This document shows, piece by piece, positions 8,876 to 16,411 of a stretch of 64,000 nucleotides of DNA. The stretch spans positions 124,001 through 188,000 of the forward strand of contig NZ_JXYP01000014.1 in the NCBI RefSeq assembly GCF_000964005.1. The letters run 5' to 3'. The DNA comes from Williamsia herbipolensis. Lineage in GTDB: Bacteria > Actinomycetota > Actinomycetes > Mycobacteriales > Mycobacteriaceae. The first letter of the stretch is position 1; the number at the start of each line of letters is the position of its first letter. Below the pieces are notes generated by a model. It was not told the origin of the DNA and made no database searches. It saw nothing but the letters and a program-made list of their open reading frames with translations. A program made the position numbers and the translations under genes.

Positions 8876-9370
8876 TCAGGAGTGGTACGGCTCCGCGCTG
8901 ACGAGCGTCACCTTCACCACGGCGCCACTGGGCACCGAGTACTCGCGGGTCTCGCCGACCTCGGCGTCGATGAGCGCGCCTCCGAGAGGCGACACCGGCG
9001 AGTACACCTCGAGCGACGAGTCGCCGGCGCCCTCTTCGCGGGTGGCGATGAGGAAGGTCTCGGTGTCGGACTCGTCGCCGTCGTAGTAGACCTTGACGAC
9101 CGAACCCGGGAGGGCGACACCCGACTTGGTGGGCGTCTCACCGACCTTGGCGTTGTTCAGGAGCTCCTGGAGCTGGCGGATGCGGGCTTCCTGCTGGCCC
9201 TGCTCCTCGCGGGCGGCGTGGTAGCCGCCGTTCTCCTTGAGATCGCCCTCTTCGCGTCGCTCGTTGATCTCCGCGGCGATGACGGGTCGATTGGCGATCA
9301 GGCCATCGAGTTCGTTCTTGAGCCGATCATGGGACTCCTGGGTCAGCCAGGTCACCTGTGTGTCGGTCAT
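8876..9370 (-). CDS. greA: Transcription elongation factor GreA
   Basis: This 164-residue factor rescues backtracked RNA polymerase by stimulating transcript cleavage in the secondary channel. The N-terminal coiled coil carries the acidic tip [22 protein letters not shown]-terminal FKBP-like domain contains [18 protein letters not shown]. The length equals that of M. tuberculosis GreA. The ATG at 9370 has AGGAG 8 nt upstream; a longer upstream reading lacks family similarity. It corresponds to Rv1080c, but a transporter and three lipoprotein genes are inserted between it and the DUF4307 gene that adjoins greA in M. tuberculosis. Confidence 0.96.
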   Translation of the reverse strand: MTDTQVTWLTQESHDRLKNELDGLIANRPVIAAEINERREEGDLKENGGYHAAREEQGQQEARIRQLQELLNNAKVGETPTKSGVALPGSVVKVYYDGDESDTETFLIATREEGAGDSSLEVYSPVSPLGGALIDAEVGETREYSVPSGAVVKVTLVSAEPYHS

Positions 9371-9456
9371 GGACGTCACTCCTGTCGAATCTTCTCCGCC
9401 CGCGATTCGGGCCGCGCGGTGTACCCAACTCCTGCAGGCACCTGCAAAATGCAGCA

Positions 9457-9481
9457 ACACGGCCCCACCCTGGGGCCGTGT
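9457..9481. terminator. Hairpin terminator between transporter and greA
   Basis: A perfect 11-bp inverted repeat (9457-9467 with 9471-9481) with loop CCC lies after the yhhQ-type stop and before the greA start, both on the minus strand. It should insulate greA from the upstream lipoprotein/transporter string. Confidence 0.75.
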
Positions 9482-9532
9482 GTCGTTCGATGTTACCAGG
9501 TCTGCCCCGGTGAGAGCCCACACCGACGCAGC

Positions 9533-10321
9533 TCAGGCCGCGGCGTCGATGCGTGTGAGCGCCTCCTGATAGCTCGGTTCCGCCTTCTTCAGTCGACCTA
9601 CGACGGCGTAGGTGATCGGCATGACGACGATCTCGACGAGCGTCTTCCACACGAAGCCGATCACGGTGTAGTTGACGAAGTCCTGCCAGGTGGAGATGCC
9701 CAGTGCCGACGCCGCGATGGAGCAGAACACGAGGGTGTCGAAGAACTCCCCGACGATCGTGGAGCTGATGAGACGTGCCCACAGGCGGCGTTCGCCGCTG
9801 CGCTCCTTCATCTTGACCATCACGTAGGAGTTCAGGAACTCGCCGACGAGGTACCCCGAGAGGCCCGCGAGCAGGAACTGCGGGACCACGCCGGCGACGG
9901 TCTCGAAGGCCTGCTGGCCGTCGTAGAAGTCGGCGGCGGGTAGGTGAATCGTCAGCCAGAAGCATCCCGAGGCGAGCAGGAGGACGCCGAACCCGCTGTA
10001 GATGACCCTGCGCATGGCGCGAAAGCCGTAGACCTCGCTGATCACGTCGCCGAGGACGTAGGCGAGGGGGAAGAGGTAGAAGGCGCCGTCGGTGACGAGT
10101 CCGTGCACCGAGAGGGGGCCCAGATCGAAACTCAGCGACGGGAACAGCAGCACACCCTTGGTGCCGGTGATGTTGCTGATGATCATCACCCCGACGAACA
10201 GGGCGACGAGGATAGGGAAGTAGGGACTGGTGAGCGAGGCGAAGGCCGGTGTCGCCGGGCGTGAGGCCCGCTGATCGGGATCAGTCTGCGAAACCGGCCG
10301 CCCAGACTTGGCGGTGGTCAT
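9533..10321 (-). CDS. yhhQ: Queuosine precursor transporter, YhhQ family
   Basis: A 262-residue polytopic membrane protein with about six hydrophobic helices. Family hallmarks are VGVMIISNITGTKGV, the block FYLFPLAYVLGDVISEVYGFRAMRR, LAGLSGYLVGEFLNSYVMVKMK and STIVGEFFDTLVF. The family (vitamin uptake-like, COG1738) imports queuosine precursors such as preQ0/preQ1 for tRNA modification. The ATG at 10321 is chosen over a TTG three codons upstream. A CATACT box lies 8 nt before the ATG, so its own leaderless start is possible. No preQ1 riboswitch was seen upstream. The three lipoprotein genes lie upstream in the same direction. Confidence 0.85.
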   Translation of the reverse strand: MTTAKSGRPVSQTDPDQRASRPATPAFASLTSPYFPILVALFVGVMIISNITGTKGVLLFPSLSFDLGPLSVHGLVTDGAFYLFPLAYVLGDVISEVYGFRAMRRVIYSGFGVLLLASGCFWLTIHLPAADFYDGQQAFETVAGVVPQFLLAGLSGYLVGEFLNSYVMVKMKERSGERRLWARLISSTIVGEFFDTLVFCSIAASALGISTWQDFVNYTVIGFVWKTLVEIVVMPITYAVVGRLKKAEPSYQEALTRIDAAA

Positions 10322-10352
10322 GGTGGCCAAGTATGCCGCTCGTGGCGACGGA

Positions 10353-11024
10353 TCAGCACTTTCCCTGGGTCACCGCGAACGGAAGTGTTCCGTCCATCAC
10401 CACACGCGACCCGTTCCATCGGAACGTCACCTGCGTCGATCCCTGCGGTGCGGCGAGCGGCTCGTCGCCGGTGAGGTACCGGTATCGCACGGTGATCCGG
10501 TCGCGGCTCGCGCCGATCACCTCCTGGTAGCCGACGTTGCACTTGATCCCCGTCCCGATGAACCGCATGTCGCGGTTGAAGATCAGCAGTTGCTGCGGCG
10601 AGGACACGGTGGCTCCCTGGGTGTCGAGCTCCATGTAGGAGATGTCGTTGCAGCTGTCGAAATTCGCGGCGCCCGTCACCCAGCGATATCCGGGCCCGTC
10701 GGTGGGGACCGACGCGATGGCCCTGTCGAGCTCTGCGGGAGCAGGGTTGGTCGTGCCGCATCGGCGCAGCGGCGCCCGGTCAGAGGTGGGCGCGGGCGCG
10801 GCGACGTCGCCCCCGCTGCCGCCGTCGGAGCCCGAGCCACCCTGCGCCGTGTCGGCGACGTCGGTCTCGGGTGCGTCCACCGACGTGGTCGTGCTCGGCG
10901 ACGATGCGGTGACCGTCACGGTCGCGGGGGTCGCGGTGGTCGCGTCGTCGGAACCGCAGGCGGCGAGGGAGGCAACTGCGCAGAGTCCGAGAACGGCTGT
11001 CGCGGTGCGTGTCACGATGGTCAT
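10353..11024 (-). CDS. LppP/LprE-family lipoprotein (third of three tandem copies)
   Basis: A 223-residue secreted lipoprotein. The signal peptide ends in the lipobox SLAAC (Cys about residue 23). A Thr/Ser/Pro-rich linker to about residue 75 is followed by a compact domain with paired cysteines. The C-terminal signature FRWNGSRVVMDGTLPF ends in QGKC. This signature is shared with the two genes upstream (11080-11781 and 11783-12481) and resembles the LppP/LprE lipoprotein family of mycobacteria. No ligand or enzyme activity is known for these domains. It lies 31 nt upstream of the transporter gene, so co-transcription is likely. Confidence 0.8.
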   Translation of the reverse strand: MTIVTRTATAVLGLCAVASLAACGSDDATTATPATVTVTASSPSTTTSVDAPETDVADTAQGGSGSDGGSGGDVAAPAPTSDRAPLRRCGTTNPAPAELDRAIASVPTDGPGYRWVTGAANFDSCNDISYMELDTQGATVSSPQQLLIFNRDMRFIGTGIKCNVGYQEVIGASRDRITVRYRYLTGDEPLAAPQGSTQVTFRWNGSRVVMDGTLPFAVTQGKC

Positions 11025-11079
11025 GATCGTCTTTCGGGTCGGGTGGTCTCGGGTTGTGGGGGCGGGTGTGACGAGGTGG

Positions 11080-11781
11080 TCAGCATCGGCCTCGGGTGAT
11101 CTCGTACGGCAAGGTCCCCTCCATCACGATGCGAGATCCGTTCCAGCGGAACTCGACGTTCGCGACGCCCACCGGGTTCTGGGTCGTCGACTGGAGGGGG
11201 TCGGAGGGGTCGGGAGAACGGTAGGTCACGCGGATGCCGTTGTTCGCGGGCAGCGACACGTACTCGGGATACCTGGTCTGACAACGGATACCGGTTCCGA
11301 GAAACCGGCCGTCGTGGTAGATCAGGAGTTGCCGTGGTGGTTGGATCACCGCCGCAGACGCGAACACCTCGACCCAGCTCAGGCCGACGCACGGGTTGCC
11401 ACCCACCTGGGATACGCGCCACGTCGGGGACGTGATCGGCGGAGCGATACGTCGCATGTCGGCCGACACGGTCGACGGCACGCCCGAATCGGGGTCGCAT
11501 GACGCTGTCGCCTGCTGCGCGCCCGAGCCGGAGCCACCGGAATCCTCTCCGCCGCTTGCGGAGTCACCGCCAGAGACGTCCGTTTCCGCCGCGGCGGAGG
11601 ACGACGCAGTTGGCGCGGATGGGGACGACGTCGCGGTGACTGTCACGGTAGAGGGTGACGCGGTACCGGGGGTGTCGCCACAGCCGGTGAGCACGCCGCC
11701 GGTGGCGAGGGCCAGGACGAGGGCACAGGTGAGCCGGCGCCCGCCGTACATCGCCACAGTCGAGCGTCGAGTCGCGGTCAT
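11080..11781 (-). CDS. LppP/LprE-family lipoprotein (second of three tandem copies)
   Basis: A 233-residue paralogue. A long signal peptide with the lipobox VLTGC (Cys about residue 34) is followed by an acidic, Ser/Gly-rich linker. The domain then carries NPCVGLSWVEVFA, LLIYHDGRFLGTGIRC and the ending FRWNGSRIVMEGTLPY...RGRC. Cysteines fall at the same places as in its neighbours, which suggests conserved disulfides in the periplasm. The start is 1 nt after the stop of the first copy (11783), so the two are tightly coupled. The third copy follows after 55 nt. The function is not known. Confidence 0.8.
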   Translation of the reverse strand: MTATRRSTVAMYGGRRLTCALVLALATGGVLTGCGDTPGTASPSTVTVTATSSPSAPTASSSAAAETDVSGGDSASGGEDSGGSGSGAQQATASCDPDSGVPSTVSADMRRIAPPITSPTWRVSQVGGNPCVGLSWVEVFASAAVIQPPRQLLIYHDGRFLGTGIRCQTRYPEYVSLPANNGIRVTYRSPDPSDPLQSTTQNPVGVANVEFRWNGSRIVMEGTLPYEITRGRC

Positions 11782-11782
11782 G

Positions 11783-12481
11783 TCAGCACTTCCCCTCGGT
11801 GAAGGCGTACGGCAGCGTGCCGTCCATCACGACGTGAGAACCGTTCCAGCGGAACGTGACATCGACCTTGCCGACACCGCCCTGAGAGTGCTGTTGCGCC
11901 GGATTGGTCAGGTCTATGTAGGTGTACTGGACGGTGATGGCGTCCGGTGAGGTCGCGAGAACGTATTGCCCCCAGCGCGCTTCGCACCTGATCCCGGTGC
12001 CCTGGAAGTGGCCGTCGTGATAGATCAATATCTGGTGCTCACGGACCGGTGCGAGTGCGCCTGCCCGATCGAGTTCGATCCGGCTCAGTCCTCGGCACCA
12101 CGCACCGCCGGCGTTGTACGCGTGCCACGAACCGTTGCCGCCGGGCTGCGGGATGCGCGGGGCGTCTCGTACGGCCGCGGCGGCGGTTCCGATGTTCGGT
12201 GCGCAACCGGAGTTGCCCGTGCCGTCGGAATCCGACCCTCCGGTGCCCCCACCCCCGCCGGACGCGGGAACGACCGCGGTCACCGTGGTGGTCGAGGGGA
12301 GGGGTGTCGTCACCGGAGCGACATCGGAGGATGGATCTGCGGTGGCCGTGGCGGTTGCCGTGCGGTCGCGCGTGGGGAACGACACATCGTCTGTGCCGCA
12401 GCCGGCGAGGACGCCGACCGCGCACGCGCTGAGGCTCAGAAGGGCGACGGAACGGGGAAACGAGGGGAGGGCAATTCTCAT
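11783..12481 (-). CDS. LppP/LprE-family lipoprotein (first of three tandem copies)
   Basis: A 232-residue lipoprotein and the promoter-proximal copy of the triplet. The signal peptide ends in VLAGC (Cys about residue 28). A Thr/Ser/Gly-rich linker runs to about residue 90. The domain shows AWCRGLSRIELDRAG, ILIYHDGHFQGTGIRC and FRWNGSHVVMDGTLPY...EGKC. The strong conservation of the last 20 residues across three adjacent genes, against very different linkers, points to duplication with selection on the domain only. The 126 nt upstream (12482-12607) contain no gene. Confidence 0.8.
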   Translation of the reverse strand: MRIALPSFPRSVALLSLSACAVGVLAGCGTDDVSFPTRDRTATATATADPSSDVAPVTTPLPSTTTVTAVVPASGGGGGTGGSDSDGTGNSGCAPNIGTAAAAVRDAPRIPQPGGNGSWHAYNAGGAWCRGLSRIELDRAGALAPVREHQILIYHDGHFQGTGIRCEARWGQYVLATSPDAITVQYTYIDLTNPAQQHSQGGVGKVDVTFRWNGSHVVMDGTLPYAFTEGKC

Positions 12482-12607
12482 GGCGGGGTCTCTGCTCTCT
12501 ACCGGGACGTGTTGTCCGGTATCTCGCAGTACCGCTGCACTTCGTTAGCGGAGAAAAACGACTGATACCAACCTGTTATCGGATGTGGTCCGATCGTATG
12601 AAGCAGA

Positions 12608-13042
12608 TCAGTCGGTGGGCGGCCGCAGATAGGCCGGCACGGTCTGCGAGCACCCGAACACCTCGCCGATGGCGGGTGCGGCGGAGGTCCGGACCCGCGA
12701 CACGACGCCGGTCTGCTGCGCATCGCCCGGGGCGACGAGGACCTCGCGGCGTCCGACCTCGGAGCCGTCGCGCGCACGGGCGCGCACCACGCAGGCGACC
12801 GGCTCGCGCGGGTCGCTGCGGGTGACGGTGAACTGGACGTCGATGGTGGTGGCGTCGACGATGTCGTAACCGGTCGCCTCGCCCGAGACCGGCGGGTCGG
12901 CGAACTTCTTGTAGCCGACGAAGGCGACGGTGAGGCCCGCGGCGACCACGACGATCGACAGGATGATCAGCCAGCGGCGCCGGGTGCTCACCGGACGCTC
13001 GGTGGGGTACCGGCCGGGGGGCGGTGTGAGGCCGGTGGTCAT
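12608..13042 (-). CDS. DUF4307 domain membrane-anchored protein (Rv1081c-like)
   Basis: A 144-residue protein with a short cytoplasmic Pro/Arg-rich N-terminus, one transmembrane helix (about residues 25-45, WLIILSIVVVAAGLTVAFVG) and an extracytoplasmic beta-type domain. That domain contains DIVDATTIDVQFTVTR, ACVVRARARDGSEVGRREV and two cysteines. This is the DUF4307 family, found beside mca in Mycobacteriales as Rv1081c. Its function is unknown. It is divergent from mca, sharing a 182-nt intergenic region. Confidence 0.85.
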   Translation of the reverse strand: MTTGLTPPPGRYPTERPVSTRRRWLIILSIVVVAAGLTVAFVGYKKFADPPVSGEATGYDIVDATTIDVQFTVTRSDPREPVACVVRARARDGSEVGRREVLVAPGDAQQTGVVSRVRTSAAPAIGEVFGCSQTVPAYLRPPTD

Positions 13043-13224
13043 GGTCCATACCTACCATGAGTGCGAGGGCGCTCCGGTTCGGCAGCAGTGGTGCGATCAG
13101 GGGCGCGCGGCCCGTCGGGACCTCCCGGTGGGAGAATTGCTGCAGCGAGCGGTGACGGAGCCCGACCGGGCCGATGAGCGGCGAGCGATGACGAGCGGTG
13201 TCGAAAGAAGTGAGGACGAGTGCA

Positions 13225-14106
13225 GTGAGTGGCCTTCGGTTGATGGCGGTGCACGCGCACCCCGACGACGAGTCGAGCAAGGGTGCGGCGACCATGGCCA
13301 AGTACTCCTCGGAGGGCCACGACGTCCTGGTGGTGACCCTGACCGGCGGCGAACGTGGCGACATCCTCAACCCGGCGATGGACCTGCCGGGGATCAAGGA
13401 GCGCATGCCCGAGGTCCGCAAGGAGGAGATGGCCAAGGCCGCCGCGGCGCTGGGTGTCGAACAGACGTGGTTGGGTTACGTCGATTCCGGTCTGCCCGAG
13501 GGCGATCCGCTGCCACCGCTCCCGGAGGGCTGTTTCGCGCTCGTCCCCCTCGAGGAGTCGACCGAGGCGCTGGTCCGGGTCGTCCGCGACTTCCGTCCGC
13601 ACGTGATGATCACCTACGACGAGCGCGGCGGGTACCCGCATCCCGATCACATCCGTTGCCACGAGGTCTCGATGGCCGCCTACGAGGCGGCTGGTGACCC
13701 TGAGCGGTTCCCCGACGCGGGAGACCCCTGGACGGTCCCGAAGATCTACTACACACACGGCTTCATCCGCGACCGGATGATCCGTTTCTCCGACGAGTTC
13801 GACAAGCACGGGCAGGACAACCCGTACAAGGAATGGCTCGCGAACTGGGACCCCAGTCGCGGTGACCTGATGGGGCGCGTCACCACACAGATCACCTGCG
13901 GTGACTTCTTCACCGCGCGCGACGAGGCGTTGCGGGCGCACGCGACACAGATCGACCCGAACGGGGTCTTCTTCGCCGTGCCGATGGAGTGGCAGCAGCG
14001 GCTGTGGCCCACCGAGGAGTACGAGCTCGCGAAGACGCGGGTGAAGACGGCCATCCCCGAGACCGACCTGTTCGCCGGCCTCGACGCCGCCGCGGAGCAG
14101 TCGTGA
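13225..14106 (+). CDS. mca: Mycothiol S-conjugate amidase
   Basis: This 293-residue LmbE-type zinc amidase cleaves mycothiol S-conjugates to a mercapturic acid and GlcN-inositol, so it detoxifies electrophiles and drugs. Zinc ligands are visible in [12 protein letters not shown] (His12, Asp15) and [13 protein letters not shown]. The C-terminal segment [13 protein letters not shown]...[11 protein letters not shown] matches Mca rather than MshB. GTG at 13225 aligns with the M. tuberculosis start (followed by [12 protein letters not shown]) and has a GTGAGGACGAG purine stretch ahead; an upstream GTG at 13198 would add 9 residues. The presence of mca shows that this organism makes mycothiol. Confidence 0.96.
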   Translation: MSGLRLMAVHAHPDDESSKGAATMAKYSSEGHDVLVVTLTGGERGDILNPAMDLPGIKERMPEVRKEEMAKAAAALGVEQTWLGYVDSGLPEGDPLPPLPEGCFALVPLEESTEALVRVVRDFRPHVMITYDERGGYPHPDHIRCHEVSMAAYEAAGDPERFPDAGDPWTVPKIYYTHGFIRDRMIRFSDEFDKHGQDNPYKEWLANWDPSRGDLMGRVTTQITCGDFFTARDEALRAHATQIDPNGVFFAVPMEWQQRLWPTEEYELAKTRVKTAIPETDLFAGLDAAAEQS

Positions 14107-14384
14107 ACAGCACCCTGGTCCTTGCCGGCGCGCACGTCACCGACGTGCTCGCACGCGACGCCGACGGTCCGGAGTTCGGCAAGGCGTCGCCGCTGGGCCT
14201 TCTGCTCGTCCTGTTGCTGCTGGTGGGAACCGTGTTCCTCATCCGGTCGATGAACAAACGACTGCGCAAGCTGCCCACGAGTTTCTCCCGCGACGAGCCC
14301 GAGCCCGATCAGGCCGCCGACGACGGAACCGATCCCGGCAGCGTGGGGAACGACACCGGCCCCGCACGAGGTCGCGACAACTAG
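14103..14384 (+). CDS. Small single-pass membrane protein (Rv1083-like)
   Basis: A 93-residue protein with one membrane helix at about residues 30-48 ([19 protein letters not shown]), then a basic segment ([11 protein letters not shown]) and an acidic disordered tail. Its GTG start overlaps the mca stop as GTGA, so it is translationally coupled to mca. Both the size and position match Rv1083. The coupling suggests a membrane link to mycothiol-dependent detoxification, but nothing in the sequence gives a function. Confidence 0.8.
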   Translation: MNSTLVLAGAHVTDVLARDADGPEFGKASPLGLLLVLLLLVGTVFLIRSMNKRLRKLPTSFSRDEPEPDQAADDGTDPGSVGNDTGPARGRDN

Positions 14385-14425
14385 TAGCGACAACGCACGG
14401 GGCCGGATGGGTCGGACCCGATCGA

Positions 14426-14935
14426 TCAGGACAGGGTGAAGGCCGGGTTCGGCTTGACGGTCAGGTTGTTGATCGTGCAGTTGCCCGGCAGCGACTGGTT
14501 GGTCGAGGTCAGGGTGTTGGTCAGGTTGTCGAACGATCCCGCGAGGGTCGCCGGGCCGCAGTTGCTGCTCAGCACCGAGAACGCGACGCCGGAGACCTGG
14601 CCGGTGGTGGCGCTGGTGGGCGTGAGGGTCCACGGCAGGCCCTTGATCACGGGCACGCCGCAGAGGAAGTTGCTGCCGCTGACCTTCGCGCCGGTGATCG
14701 ATGCGGCACTGCCGTCGGCGTTCACCGAGCCGGTGAGGGTGATGTTGCAGTTGACCGGCACGCCGAACGACGCGTCCGAGGTGACCGAGATCGTTCCGGG
14801 TGCGGTGAACGCGGTGTTCGCCGGGGAGATCGTCGCGGCACCGGCCACTCCGGCCCCGATCGTCGCGCCGACGACGGCAACCGTCGCGGCGACGGTGGCG
14901 AGAGCGCGCGAGCGGACGGTGGTGTTGAACCTCAT
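14426..14935 (-). CDS. Secreted beta-rich protein of unknown function
   Basis: A 169-residue protein with a clear Sec signal peptide; cleavage is likely after VAGAA around residue 33. The mature part is rich in Thr, Ser, Asn and Val in alternating patterns (NITLTGSVNADGSAASITG), suggesting a beta fold. Four cysteines could form two disulfides. There is no lipobox and no C-terminal anchor. Similar small secreted proteins are common in Gordonia and Rhodococcus without assigned function. The ATG at 14935 has GGAGGA about 9 nt upstream. Confidence 0.75.
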   Translation of the reverse strand: MRFNTTVRSRALATVAATVAVVGATIGAGVAGAATISPANTAFTAPGTISVTSDASFGVPVNCNITLTGSVNADGSAASITGAKVSGSNFLCGVPVIKGLPWTLTPTSATTGQVSGVAFSVLSSNCGPATLAGSFDNLTNTLTSTNQSLPGNCTINNLTVKPNPAFTLS

Positions 14936-15093
14936 GGGTGTGTCCTCCAGGTAAGGGTGTCGAACGGGTGATCGTGACGTCGATCACTCGAAAAGGGACG
15001 TTAGGCTCACGAACTTCAGGTAACGCACCCTTCCGAACAGGTCTGTGAGAAAACACAACAAGCCCGATTTGTCGTGGTGACGAAGGGCTCGTG

Positions 15094-15099
15094 TACATT
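15094..15099 (+). promoter_or_regulatory. -10 box for aromatic leader transcript
   Basis: TACATT ends 7 nt before the GTG of the leader peptide, the same spacing seen at many leaderless genes in this window. No strong -35 box is visible. Confidence 0.6.
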
Positions 15100-15106
15100 C
15101 GCAAAT

Positions 15107-15190
15107 GTGATCACCACCGGCTGCGCCTATTACTGGCGTTTTATCGAGGCTCCGGGTGGAGCCGTCGATGGAGCGCGTCGAGCGACGTAG
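15107..15190 (+). CDS. Aromatic amino acid leader peptide
   Basis: A 27-codon frame, GTG to TAG, reading MITTGCAYYWRFIEAPGG before its Arg/Ala-rich end. It places Tyr-Tyr-Trp-Arg-Phe together, so all three aromatic residues are sensed within five codons. It lies 114 nt before the DAHP synthase start and is followed by a terminator-like hairpin with a T run. This is the layout of ribosome-mediated attenuation. A comparable leader, aroR, has been described before a DAHP synthase gene in Corynebacterium glutamicum. The peptide itself probably has no function; stalled ribosomes on its codons would favour read-through. Confidence 0.82.
   Translation: MITTGCAYYWRFIEAPGGAVDGARRAT
15148..15163 (+). 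promoter_or_regulatory. Leader hairpin / antiterminator strand
   Basis: GGCTCC and GGAGCC (15148-15153 with 15158-15163) form a short hairpin just past the aromatic codons. The same strand (15148-15159) can instead pair almost perfectly, with one bulge, with 15202-15214. The two pairings are mutually exclusive, as expected for an attenuator switch. Confidence 0.6.
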
Positions 15191-15218
15191 CCAGCGAACC
15201 CCCACCCCGGAGCCCCGA

Positions 15219-15246
15219 GCAGTGACCGTCACGGTCGCTGCTTTTT
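15219..15246 (+). terminator. Attenuator (intrinsic terminator) before DAHP synthase
   Basis: A 10-bp stem (15219-15228 with 15232-15241, one G-U pair) with a 3-nt loop is followed by TTTTT at 15242-15246. It stands between the leader peptide stop and the aroG start. A T run after a hairpin is uncommon in the other terminators of this window, which supports a dedicated attenuator. Confidence 0.8.
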
Positions 15247-15304
15247 GTTTGTCGGCGCCGGGGCGGATCGCAACGTGTGCCGTAGTCCACGAAAGGCACA
15301 CCCC

Positions 15305-16411
15305 ATGACCACCGACCTGACCGACATGGCCGCGGAATCGACGTCGGATCGACGTATCCGCGCCTTCCGGCCGATCCCCTCGCCGCACACGTTGCTGGCC
15401 GAACTCCCGTTGACCGACCGTCGTGCGCGACGGGTCGCCGCCGATCGGGCCGAGATCGCCGACATCCTCGCCGGCACCGACGACCGCCTGCTCGTGGTGG
15501 TGGGACCGTGCTCGGTCCATGACCCGGTGGCCGCGCTCGACTACGCGCGGCGGCTGGCCGTGGTGGCCGACACCCACGCCTCGCGTCTGAAGATCGTGAT
15601 GCGGGTGTACTTCGAGAAGCCGCGCACCACGGTCGGATGGAAGGGCCTCATCAACGACCCCGCCATGGACGGCAGCTTCGACATCGAACGCGGGCTCCGG
15701 ACCGCGCGGGCCCTGCTGCTCGACGTCATCGACCTCGGCCTGCCGGTCGGATGCGAGTTCCTCGAGCCCACCAGCCCGCAGTACATCGCCGATGCGGTGT
15801 CGTGGGGCGCCATCGGTGCCCGCACCACCGAATCGCAGGTGCACCGGCAACTCGCCTCGGGTCTGTCGATGCCGATCGGGTTCAAGAACGGCACCGACGG
15901 CGACGTACAGGCCGCAGTCGACGGTGTGAACGCCGCTGCGGCGCAACACGTCTTCTTCGGCGTCGACGACCAGGGTCGAGCGGCGGTGGTCGAGACCGCG
16001 GGCAACGCCGACTGTCACGTCATCCTGCGCGGCGGCCGATCCGGGACCAACTTCGACATCGACTCGGTGCGGGCCGCCGCGGACGTCCTCTCGGCGGCCG
16101 GCAACCCGCCGCGCGTGATGATCGACTGCTCGCACGCCAACTCAGGCAAGGATCACCGTCGTCAGGCCGAGGTGGGCACCGAGGTCGCCGCGATGATCGG
16201 CCGCGGCACACAGGAGGTCTCGGGGATCATGCTCGAGAGCTTCCTCGTCGCCGGTGCCCAGTCGCTCGATCACCGGACACCGGGCGAGCCGCTCGTCTAC
16301 GGGCAGTCGGTGACCGACAAGTGCATGGACTTCGACACCACCGTCGACGTGATCGAGTCGCTGTCGGCAGCGGTCGCGAGAAGGTCCGCGAGCGCGGCGA
16401 TGTCGGCCTGA
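15305..16411 (+). CDS. aroG: 3-deoxy-7-phosphoheptulonate synthase (DAHP synthase), type I
   Basis: This 368-residue enzyme condenses phosphoenolpyruvate with erythrose 4-phosphate, the first step of the shikimate pathway. Type I (AroF/G/H) hallmarks are VVVGPCSVHDP, MRVYFEKPRTTVGWKGLINDP, GARTTESQ, IGFKNGTDGD, ILRGG and MIDCSHANSGKDH, which include the metal and substrate ligands. M. tuberculosis relies on a type II enzyme, so this type I gene is a lineage difference. The ATG at 15305 has GAAAGG about 10 nt before it. Expression is predicted to be controlled by the aromatic leader upstream. Its 3' end overlaps the convergent MocR gene by 115 bp. Confidence 0.95.
   Translation: MTTDLTDMAAESTSDRRIRAFRPIPSPHTLLAELPLTDRRARRVAADRAEIADILAGTDDRLLVVVGPCSVHDPVAALDYARRLAVVADTHASRLKIVMRVYFEKPRTTVGWKGLINDPAMDGSFDIERGLRTARALLLDVIDLGLPVGCEFLEPTSPQYIADAVSWGAIGARTTESQVHRQLASGLSMPIGFKNGTDGDVQAAVDGVNAAAAQHVFFGVDDQGRAAVVETAGNADCHVILRGGRSGTNFDIDSVRAAADVLSAAGNPPRVMIDCSHANSGKDHRRQAEVGTEVAAMIGRGTQEVSGIMLESFLVAGAQSLDHRTPGEPLVYGQSVTDKCMDFDTTVDVIESLSAAVARRSASAAMSA

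Noticed and set aside
10300-10352. preQ1 riboswitch before the queuosine precursor transporter
   Set aside because: Only 31 nt separate it from the upstream gene and no aptamer sequence is present.
15061-15304. T-box or other riboswitch before DAHP synthase
   Set aside because: No T-box sequence or specifier loop was found, while a leader peptide with clustered aromatic codons explains the layout.
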